The notes under the pieces were generated by a model. The model saw only the letters and a list, made by a program, of their open reading frames with translations, was not told the DNA's origin and did no database searches. Below are positions 57,782-64,000 of a stretch of 64,000 bases of DNA, one piece after another. The stretch's first letter is position 1, and each line of letters starts with the position of its first letter. Source of the stretch: JADFOI01 sp965218935 (GTDB lineage Bacteria; Acidobacteriota; UBA6911; RPQK01; JADFOI01); contig CBDCMH010000001.1 of the NCBI GenBank assembly GCA_965218935.1, positions 556,244-620,243 of the forward strand, in the 5' to 3' direction. Made by a program: the position numbers and the translations under genes.

Positions 57782-60313
57782 TTGCCTCAAAATCGGAGTA
57801 GGCGTGCAGCTGTGAAATCCCAGGGCAATAGGGAAGTTGTGAAAAGACCGTGGGAGGTTTTGGACCAGGAGATCTTTCCCTATCTCACTGTTGAGAGATT
57901 GTTCGCAGATCTTCGAGCGCTAAGATCCTACGGTCGGTCTTGGCATGCTTCCTGCCCCATTCACGAAGACCACCAAGGTGCCTTCTCGATCGATCCGCAA
58001 AGACTGGAATGGAGTTGTTCCCTGGGGTGCGGTGGAGGCGGCCCGGTCCAGTACCTGCAGAAAGTTCGGGGACTGTCCTGGATGGCTGCTGCGCGAGAAC
58101 TGGCTCTTCTGGCCGGAGTGGATCCCGCCGTCTTGGATCCCTGGCAAGGCCATTGGACCGAAGAAGACTTTGTCCTGCACGAGAAGTTAGAACGCCGCTC
58201 CAGCCTGCTGGGACTGTTTATGACCTATACCCAGTCGTTTTTTCGGTCACAGGCCGGTCAGACAGTCCGTCGTTATCTCGTCAACCGACAAGGTTTTCCC
58301 GAGGACAAGCTCGATGAGCTGGATCTTGGATTGTATACCGCTCCGGAAGACGTGTGGCACTGCCTCAAGAAGACGGGCCGTGATCTGGCGGAGGTCCGTT
58401 CCTGGGGTTTGTTTGAGTCGAAATGGAGCGGTCGCGTTATCGGGTGCTGGAAAGACGTTCATGGCAGATGCGTGAATATCTGGGGTTGGCAGCCCAAGGA
58501 AACATCCACCGGGCAGGCCAGATCGGAGGGATGTACCCTTTTCGAACAAGGCGATGCTTTAGCCGGGAAAAGTGTCCCTTTCAACCTGGACGTTGCTGCT
58601 CGCTCGGACAAGACTGATTTGCTGTTGTTGGAGGGCCCGATCAAAGCCCTTTTGACCCGGTCCTTGGGTCTTGAAGACCCCTTTCCCGTGGCTGCAGGAG
58701 GAGACCTGAACAGCCAGCAAATCGAGGCGATGCAGGATCACCTTCGCTTTTGGGGCAAGCTGACTCTCTGCTGGGATTATGATCCGGATACCCAGGGAAG
58801 TAAAAAGGACAGAGCCTTCACCACCCTGCAACGACTGAAGAAAGCTAACTTTCCCGTTTACGTCGTGGATCCGACCTTGATGGCAGATCCGGGTAAGCCC
58901 AAGGAAGAGGTTACCGTCAACGACTTTATCCGAAGACACGGAGGAGGCGAGAAGGGACTTCAAGCCTTACAAGAGCTTTTGGAGAAGCCGGAAAAGTACG
59001 AAGCTCAAATTGTTGTCCAGGAAGCAGATTCGGAAAACCAGAGTTGGGATTGGCCAGGGGTCTTTGACGTTTTTCACAGCCTCTCCTCCCGAAAGCCGGG
59101 AGCCGGCACAAAGGGGGCGGGAGACGAGATCGTCTTCGACAACCTTCCCGTATTGGAGCCTTTCTTCAGGGCAGCTGAAGAGCTGGGACGCCGTGTTGCC
59201 AAAGGATTCTTAAGAGGGCTCCCCAGAGGTTTGGCCAATGGATTTTCGGCCGAGACCCTCACCACGTTGCAACTGACCTCTCAATCCAACGGAGAATGGG
59301 CTAGCCTCCCGGCTCCAATTTCCATTCCACCCACTTTTTCGGTGAATCGTCTGGAGCAGGAAACGCGTGTCGCCCCACTGGTCCAACTTTCGGGTTGGCA
59401 GGCCGTGGATCGTCTCGAGGCGCGGTTCAACCCGGGAGAGTTGGCCGTTTTGGGGGGGCGGACAGGTCATGGGAAAACCTCGATGCTCCTGGGCCTGCTT
59501 CTGCAGTGGCTTGACCAGGCCAGTGAAGAGGGGACGGACAAGCTTTTTCTCTTCTATTCTGTGGAGGAACCGGAAGTCCGCATCTATCACCGCCTCCTCA
59601 GTCTGTTGACGGCCAGAGACGGGAAGGGCTGGACTATTCATCAAGTCGAGGACTATCTCAAAGAGAAAGAGGATCGGCCCGTTGAATATGGATCGCCTGA
59701 TCCGGAAACCTTGGAGGCTGCTGAAAAACGCCTCTGCCGTTGGGAAGAGTGCCTTCAGATTCTGTATCAGCCAACCTGGACGATTACAGAGCTGGAGGCC
59801 TACACTCGGAATCTGGCCGAGGACCGCACGATGGGGGCAATCCTTGTTGATCATTTACAGCGCATTTCGCCCCCAAGGGGAACGCGTGGACGTCGGGATG
59901 TTGAGATTTCCACCGTCGCTCATCGCCTGAAGACTTTGTCAGTTGACTTGTCCTGCCCCATCGTCACAACCGCTCAAATCAGTCGACAGGCTGTTCAGCG
60001 AGCCCGCAAAATCCCTCGAGACAAACCGCTTGGGGATGCCCATGTGTTGGGGGCCATCAAAATGCGTCGTCCACAGCTCCAACACCTGAGAGAAGGTGGC
60101 ATTGAGCAAGAGGCGGACCTGGTACTTGGATTGCTGAATTATGCTGCCGACTACCAGGCTGAGGTGGGAGAAGCAGACCCCATCACGAGCACGACACCTT
60201 TCGAAGTGGGAACGCTCAAGAACCGGTATGGGCCTGTGGGCTCCTGGGCTTCGCTTGTGTTCGAAGGACGATTTGGCTTTTTACAAGATCCCAATGGGGC
60301 AGCCTCGAAGTAG
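57782..60313 (+). CDS. Primase-helicase fusion (zinc finger, TOPRIM, DnaB-type helicase)
   Basis: 843 aa from a TTG at 57782, only 1 nt after AGGAGG. GTG codons at 57812 or 57839 are alternatives, so the start is uncertain. A CHC2-like zinc finger (C58, H61, C79, C83 in CPIHEDHQGAF and CSLGCGGGG) is followed by a TOPRIM domain (LLLLEGPIKAL, E284; LCWDYDPDTQG, D332/D334). A linker leads to a RecA-like helicase domain: Walker A GGRTGHGKTS (558-567), Walker B ILVDHLQRIS (687-696), the DnaB motif MRRPQLQHLREGGIEQEADLVLGL (761-784), and KNRYGPVG. The layout resembles phage T7 gp4 or Twinkle. No phage genes lie nearby. Likely primes and unwinds DNA; cellular role unknown. Confidence 0.82.
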   Translation: MPQNRSRRAAVKSQGNREVVKRPWEVLDQEIFPYLTVERLFADLRALRSYGRSWHASCPIHEDHQGAFSIDPQRLEWSCSLGCGGGGPVQYLQKVRGLSWMAAARELALLAGVDPAVLDPWQGHWTEEDFVLHEKLERRSSLLGLFMTYTQSFFRSQAGQTVRRYLVNRQGFPEDKLDELDLGLYTAPEDVWHCLKKTGRDLAEVRSWGLFESKWSGRVIGCWKDVHGRCVNIWGWQPKETSTGQARSEGCTLFEQGDALAGKSVPFNLDVAARSDKTDLLLLEGPIKALLTRSLGLEDPFPVAAGGDLNSQQIEAMQDHLRFWGKLTLCWDYDPDTQGSKKDRAFTTLQRLKKANFPVYVVDPTLMADPGKPKEEVTVNDFIRRHGGGEKGLQALQELLEKPEKYEAQIVVQEADSENQSWDWPGVFDVFHSLSSRKPGAGTKGAGDEIVFDNLPVLEPFFRAAEELGRRVAKGFLRGLPRGLANGFSAETLTTLQLTSQSNGEWASLPAPISIPPTFSVNRLEQETRVAPLVQLSGWQAVDRLEARFNPGELAVLGGRTGHGKTSMLLGLLLQWLDQASEEGTDKLFLFYSVEEPEVRIYHRLLSLLTARDGKGWTIHQVEDYLKEKEDRPVEYGSPDPETLEAAEKRLCRWEECLQILYQPTWTITELEAYTRNLAEDRTMGAILVDHLQRISPPRGTRGRRDVEISTVAHRLKTLSVDLSCPIVTTAQISRQAVQRARKIPRDKPLGDAHVLGAIKMRRPQLQHLREGGIEQEADLVLGLLNYAADYQAEVGEADPITSTTPFEVGTLKNRYGPVGSWASLVFEGRFGFLQDPNGAASK

Positions 60314-60391
60314 GGGTTGCTCCCCAAAAACGTGGCAGCGTGTTCCATTTGTAGACTTGAGTCACTATAGTAAGGAACCACAGGCATCATT

Positions 60392-60715
60392 ATGAATGAA
60401 AATGAGAAAAGGACAGCAACTCGGCTTGAGGTACCCTTCGTAGGAATCATGACCTTTGAGGCGAAAGGAGAAGGGCTAAAGGTCGTTGAAGTCTCGGCTA
60501 AAGAGTCCAGCGAAGATGGTGCTTATCTGTGGGCGGATGAGCCCCCAGTCTGCCCTGAGGTGGGTGACCAGATCTCACTCAACTTGGGCTGTACTTCTGA
60601 ACGCAAGAGCTTGAGAATCTCGCTGGAGGCGACGGGTACCGTCGTAAGGGTGGATGAGCCGGAAAACAAGAAGCAGGGAATTGCCGTCGAGTTTGAGGCA
60701 ATCTCTGATTCGTGA
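60392..60715 (+). CDS. PilZ-domain protein
   Basis: 107 aa. RTATRLEVPFVG at the start gives the RxxxR c-di-GMP arginines, and SSEDGAYLWA corresponds to the D/NxSxxG second motif, followed by VVRVDE and QGIAVEFEAI. Single PilZ domain, likely a c-di-GMP receptor or its structural relative. AAGGA lies upstream. Confidence 0.75.
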   Translation: MNENEKRTATRLEVPFVGIMTFEAKGEGLKVVEVSAKESSEDGAYLWADEPPVCPEVGDQISLNLGCTSERKSLRISLEATGTVVRVDEPENKKQGIAVEFEAISDS

Positions 60716-60736
60716 TCTGCCTTCCATAGTCGGGGA

Positions 60737-61615
60737 ATGAACCCAAGATCAAAACCCCCAGTTGCTTTCTTGGGTACGGGGCTCATGGGTCTACCCATGG
60801 CCAAAAGGCTCCTGGCCCAGGACTATCCTGTTCTGGCATACAATCGCACTCAAGAGAAATCTGAGAGTCTGAAACCCTCCGGAGCAAAGATCGCCCTAAG
60901 TCCTCTGGAGGCCATCCGCCATGCCGACTGTGTGATCTTAATGCTGGCCCATGCGCTGGCAATCCGAGAGGTACTTTTGTCTGGGGAAACACGCTCCCAG
61001 TTATCGGGACGCACGGTGATTCAGATGGGAACCATTGGGCCCTCCGAGAGCCGGCAGATTGAGCAGGAGGTGAAGGCTGCCGGGGGTGATTATTTTGAAG
61101 CCCCTGTGTTGGGAAGTATTCCACAGGCTCAAGAAGGCAGTTTGATGGTCATGGTGGGTGCCTCTTCGAAGCAGTTCGAAGAGGGGTCAAAGCTGCTGAA
61201 GTGTTTTGGTCCCCATCCTGTTCTGATTGGTCCGGTGGGGAAGGCGGCGGCTCTCAAGCTTGCTCTCAATCAGCTGATTGCCTCGCTGACGACCAGTTTT
61301 GCCCTCAGCTTGGGCATGGTTCAGAGGGAAGAGATCCCGGTTGAGACTTTCATGCAGATTCTCCGTGGCAGCGCCCTTTATACCCCTACCTTTGACAAGA
61401 AACTTTCGCGCATGGAGAAGAGAGATTATGAAAATCCGAACTTTCCCACCCGTCATCTTTTAAAGGACGTTGATCTGATTCTTGAAACTGCGGCCCACCT
61501 CGAGCTGGACACATCGAGTTTGATGGGGACACGTGTGGTGCTGGAAAAGGCGCTTAGGCAGGGCAGGGCGGACGCTGATTATTCAGCACTCTTCGAGGCC
61601 GTCCTGTCCCCCTAA
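60737..61615 (+). CDS. NAD(P)-dependent beta-hydroxyacid dehydrogenase
   Basis: 292 aa. FLGTGLMGLPMAKRLLAQDY is the dinucleotide motif, YNRTQEK follows, GTIGPSESRQIEQEV and EAPVLGSIPQAQEGSLMVMVGA are the substrate loop, and the catalytic Lys is in GKAAALKLALNQL. It matches the 3-hydroxyisobutyrate/GLYR1-type dehydrogenase family; substrate undetermined. CATAGT lies 6 nt before the ATG. Confidence 0.9.
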   Translation: MNPRSKPPVAFLGTGLMGLPMAKRLLAQDYPVLAYNRTQEKSESLKPSGAKIALSPLEAIRHADCVILMLAHALAIREVLLSGETRSQLSGRTVIQMGTIGPSESRQIEQEVKAAGGDYFEAPVLGSIPQAQEGSLMVMVGASSKQFEEGSKLLKCFGPHPVLIGPVGKAAALKLALNQLIASLTTSFALSLGMVQREEIPVETFMQILRGSALYTPTFDKKLSRMEKRDYENPNFPTRHLLKDVDLILETAAHLELDTSSLMGTRVVLEKALRQGRADADYSALFEAVLSP

Positions 61616-61620
61616 GGGAA

Positions 61621-62301
61621 TTAGTCTGCCGTCGCTCGGTACAAAGCATATCCGATCAGGCCGCCAACGATCGGCGCCACGATGAACACCCAGAGATTGC
61701 CCAAGGCACTTCCGCCCTCCAGGATCGCCGGCCCGATGCTGCGAGCAGGATTCAAAGAGGAGTCTCCCAAAGGCACGCCAATCAGGTGGGCCACAAAGAG
61801 ATATCCCCCGATGGTCAAGCCCGCGGCCTGAGGCTGGGCCTTTGAAGAAGTGGCATTGAAGATCACAAAAAGAAACAGAGCAGTCAGAACGACTTCCAGA
61901 AGGAAGGCCGAGCCCACGGAAAAGAAGGCCGGGACATTGTTGGCTCCCAGACCATGAGTGGCGGTGGAATATTCGGACACTCCGGACAAAACACCGAGGA
62001 GAACTAGGCTGGCCAGGAATCCTCCAATCACTTGTGCCACCATATAGGAAATGGCTTGCCCCGGGCTGATGTTCTTGGCCACAAGCATGGCCACACTCAC
62101 CGCCGGATTAATGTGGCAGCCCGAGATGGGTCCGATGGAGTACACCAGTACCATCAGGGTAAAGCCGAAGGCAAAGGCGATAGCCAGGAGGCCCATGCCG
62201 CCTCCCGCTCCCAGTACGCCTGAACCGGCGAAGACGGCCGTAGCTGTCCCGATAAATACCAGGGTAAAAGTTCCGATGAGTTCCGCTGTGATTGCTTTCA
62301 T
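61621..62301 (-). CDS. Aquaporin / MIP family channel
   Basis: 226 aa from ATG 62301; the frame is open to 62358. Six membrane segments and the two NPA boxes (GCHINPAVSVAM and SSLNPARSIGPA) are present. The residues around the boxes suggest a water-selective AqpZ-type channel, though glycerol passage cannot be excluded. A GGGGAGGA ribosome site precedes the start. Confidence 0.92.
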   Translation of the reverse strand: MKAITAELIGTFTLVFIGTATAVFAGSGVLGAGGGMGLLAIAFAFGFTLMVLVYSIGPISGCHINPAVSVAMLVAKNISPGQAISYMVAQVIGGFLASLVLLGVLSGVSEYSTATHGLGANNVPAFFSVGSAFLLEVVLTALFLFVIFNATSSKAQPQAAGLTIGGYLFVAHLIGVPLGDSSLNPARSIGPAILEGGSALGNLWVFIVAPIVGGLIGYALYRATAD

Positions 62302-62422
62302 GTCGGTTAGTCCTCCCCTCAGTGAATGAATTGTGTTCCCCAGGGGATTGTATTCCAAGAACAGAAGAGGTCAAAAGTAAAAACGAGTAAAAACTGGAGA
62401 ATAGGCGTGTTAGGATAGAGGC

Positions 62423-63316
62423 ATGTCTTTGAACCGGATCGTTGCCTTCGTTCTTATTCTGGGCATCATGATCTCGCCCCTCTCAGCGGGTGATGTGGAC
62501 GATCTCAAGGCCGCCTTTGACCAGGCCCTTGAGTACTTGAGCCAAAAGGATCTCGATGCCTTTTTGAGCATCTGGCACCCTGAGGCGGTCCTCTTTTCCC
62601 GAAATGCGATTCACCCCATTGATCGGTCCAAACTGGAAGACCGAGTCTGGGCCAATCAGTTTGAGGACTTCTTCGCCAGAATCATCAGCGCAGGCTATAC
62701 CCAGCAGGCGGTCGAATGGCGTGTCATTGGCGATACGGGCCTGGTTTGGGGTTTGACTCGATTCGCGGTGGATCCGCGCTACCAGGCCAGCTTTGAGCAG
62801 GACACCCGCTTGACCGCTGTATTTGTCAAAGTGGACGGCGAGTGGCTCATCCTCCTCTGGAATAATGCGCCTTTGCCGGAGGACAGAATCCGCTTGTTCC
62901 CTAAATTCGATCAAGTCCACTTTCCAACCTTAAGGAGTATTCCCATGAGTCGAAATCAATTCGTTGTGACCCTTTCTCTTGCCGCCCTCTTCGGTATGCT
63001 GGGGGGAATGCTGGGAGTCGGGCTTTTCCTGCCCCAGGAGGTATCCGCACAGAGCTCTGATCCCAGCACACAGGTCATCACGGCCGGAATGTTCCGAGTG
63101 ATGGACGGGGACGGTAAGATTCGGGCCAGTCTCGGAGTGGGACCGACGGGTGCCGCTTACCTGGCCATCAGTGACAAGGCTGCCCAGCTCCGTACCGGGC
63201 TCGCTGTTTATCAAGGGAATCCCAGTCTCGTTTTTTATCACAAGTGTATCCCGTCAGCGAAAGTGGGACACATAGGGCCGAGAGTTAAGAGAGAGTTGGA
63301 AGGTTTGAGGGGGTGA
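62423..63316 (+). CDS. Fused ORF: exported SnoaL-like domain plus a second exported domain, truncated by an IS
   Basis: 297 aa. Residues 1-165 have a signal peptide and a SnoaL/NTF2-like domain (LSIWHPEAVLF and RVIGDTGLVWGLT). The remainder begins at an internal ATG (62945) with its own Shine-Dalgarno AAGGAGT 6 nt upstream, and has its own signal (FVVTLSLAALFGMLGGMLGVG) and a beta-rich region (FRVMDGDGKIRASLGVGPTG). The first gene has apparently lost its stop. The last 23 residues are encoded by the end of an IS (from 63245), so the second gene is also truncated. TAGGAT lies 6 nt before the first ATG. Confidence 0.65.
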   Translation: MSLNRIVAFVLILGIMISPLSAGDVDDLKAAFDQALEYLSQKDLDAFLSIWHPEAVLFSRNAIHPIDRSKLEDRVWANQFEDFFARIISAGYTQQAVEWRVIGDTGLVWGLTRFAVDPRYQASFEQDTRLTAVFVKVDGEWLILLWNNAPLPEDRIRLFPKFDQVHFPTLRSIPMSRNQFVVTLSLAALFGMLGGMLGVGLFLPQEVSAQSSDPSTQVITAGMFRVMDGDGKIRASLGVGPTGAAYLAISDKAAQLRTGLAVYQGNPSLVFYHKCIPSAKVGHIGPRVKRELEGLRG

Positions 63317-63333
63317 GATCTCACCCCCTCAAA
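63304..63333. terminator. Perfect 30-bp palindrome inside the IS
   Basis: TTTGAGGGGGTGAGA and its exact complement, centred at 63318/63319. It lies between the IS left end and OrfA and contains the stop of the fused ORF. Likely a hairpin that shields the transposase from outside transcription. Confidence 0.65.
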
Positions 63334-63400
63334 GGGCTGATCTTGACAGCCCATCAGAGCAAGCCGATGCTGGTCATGGCACAACCAAAAGGAGAACGCT

Positions 63401-63727
63401 ATGACCACAGACGTCGTCAAACAGATCCGTAGGGCCACCCGCCGGAGATTCACGGCCGAAGAAAAGATCCACATCGTTTTGGAGGGGCTCCGCGGAGAGA
63501 TTCCCGTCACCGAACTGTGCCGCAAAGAAGGGATTCAACCTTCGATCTACTACAAGTGGTCCAAGGCCTTCCTGGATTCGGGCAAAAACGGTCTAACCCG
63601 GGAGACCCAACGGAATGCGACTTCCGGTGAGGTGCGTCGCTTGAAGGAGGAGAATGAGGCCTTGAAGAAGGCGGTGGCCGAGACGGTAGTGGAGAACCAA
63701 AAGCTAAAAAAAAGTTTGGGCCTGTAA
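63401..63727 (+). CDS. IS3-family transposase OrfA
   Basis: 108 aa. N-terminal helix-turn-helix of the HTH_Tnp_1 type (RRRFTAEEKIHIVLEGLRGEIPVTELCRKEGIQPSIYYKW) followed by a coiled-coil leucine-rich end (EVRRLKEENEALKKAVAETVVENQKLKKSLG). A GGAG site precedes the ATG. Confidence 0.88.
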   Translation: MTTDVVKQIRRATRRRFTAEEKIHIVLEGLRGEIPVTELCRKEGIQPSIYYKWSKAFLDSGKNGLTRETQRNATSGEVRRLKEENEALKKAVAETVVENQKLKKSLGL

Positions 63728-63747
63728 GGCGAAGGAGGTATCAGAGG

Positions 63748-64000
63748 ATGCTCAGCGAGCACAAGCTGGAAGTTTTAAGGACAGTGGAGGCCTCCGAGTT
63801 ACCGGTCCGGGAGGTGCTGGATCAACTCGAGATCCCCCGCTCGACCTACTATCGCTGGAGACACCACTTTCGAAAGAGGGGGTTGGCAGGCTTGCGGGAC
63901 CGTCCCCCAGGATCAGGACGGGTTTGGAATCAGATCCTGCCCAAAGAACGGGACCGAATCCTGGAGATGGCGCTGCTGTTTCCAGAGTGGTCCTCACGAG
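63748..64000 (+). CDS. IS3-family transposase OrfB, 3' end beyond window
   Basis: Open frame from ATG 63748 to the window edge, 84 codons. It begins MLSEHKLEVLRTVEASELPV and has the HTH-like RSTYYRWRHHFRKRGLAGL that precedes the rve integrase core in this family; the catalytic core lies outside. Unlike classic IS3 elements it does not overlap OrfA but has its own GAAGGAGG 10 nt upstream. Confidence 0.75.
   Translation, partial: MLSEHKLEVLRTVEASELPVREVLDQLEIPRSTYYRWRHHFRKRGLAGLRDRPPGSGRVWNQILPKERDRILEMALLFPEWSSR

Larger units (their letters stand above)
63245..64000. mobile_element. IS3-family element, left part
   Basis: The left end is placed at TGTATCCCGTCAGCGAAAGT, because the preceding coding frame matches its family up to this point and IS3-type elements begin with TG. 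The element carries OrfA and the start of OrfB and runs off the window. Right end not visible. Confidence 0.6.

Noticed and set aside
1..64000. tRNA or rRNA genes
   Set aside because: I looked through the intergenic stretches and found no convincing cloverleaf or rRNA sequence.

Overview
The window looks like chromosomal DNA of a mid-GC, free-living bacterium from a deep-branching phylum. Acidobacteriota is my best guess, but this is an inference from gene mix only and no rRNA is present. Most of the DNA is short housekeeping operons separated by degenerate intergenic repeats and insertion sequences. I see no prophage, CRISPR array, rRNA or tRNA gene.

Layout. 1-2788 (minus): nrdR, thiL and a secreted protein cut by the window edge. 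2869-9113: a nucleoside phosphorylase-like gene, then xseA-xseB-ispA-tlyA (minus), then accD and folC (plus). 9205-11031: an IS1634-type transposase. 11196-16150 (minus): a transaldolase-like gene followed by an acyl-CoA carboxylase set (carboxyltransferase, biotin carboxylase, biotin carrier), with a ywiC remnant between the last two. 16173-19245 (minus): hslV, hslU and a fibronectin-type lipoprotein. 19435-21813: a yihY gene split by a complete 1,445-bp IS with a CTAG target duplication. 22153-28682: ligA, a GHMP sugar kinase, a PP2C phosphatase, a SLOG-domain gene paired with a truncated aspartokinase-like gene, and an SDR. 28762-32515: msrB, an aminotransferase remnant and korAB (2-oxoacid:ferredoxin oxidoreductase). 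32723-35708 (minus): a DUF1800/DUF1501 pair. 35805-38462: an unusual HAD plus CTP-type riboflavin kinase fusion and a frameshifted D-threonine aldolase-like gene. 38644-45180: a full oxidative pentose phosphate cassette (rpiB, gnd, zwf, opcA, pgl, glk), whose glk 3' end is altered by a degenerate IS. 46581-56736: phosphatases, lipoproteins, thrC, DoxX, cupin and an exported SurE. 56767-63316: a PIG-L deacetylase, a DnaG/DnaB-like primase-helicase fusion, PilZ, a beta-hydroxyacid dehydrogenase, aquaporin and a SnoaL-like fused ORF. The window ends inside an IS3-type element.

Functionally, the carbon genes fit together: glk, zwf/opcA, pgl, gnd and rpiB produce NADPH and pentoses, the transaldolase-like gene links back to glycolysis, korAB feeds ferredoxin-linked 2-oxoacid metabolism, and accD plus the second carboxylase serve acyl-CoA carboxylation.

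The most notable items are the HAD/archaeal-type riboflavin kinase fusion (35805-36905), the chromosomal primase-helicase (57782-60313), the SLOG plus defective aspartokinase pair (26710-27752), and a dispersed repeat family that abuts or supplies stop codons and carries outward promoter-like sequences. Several genes also have a -10-like hexamer only 6-9 nt before the start codon, suggesting leaderless transcripts.
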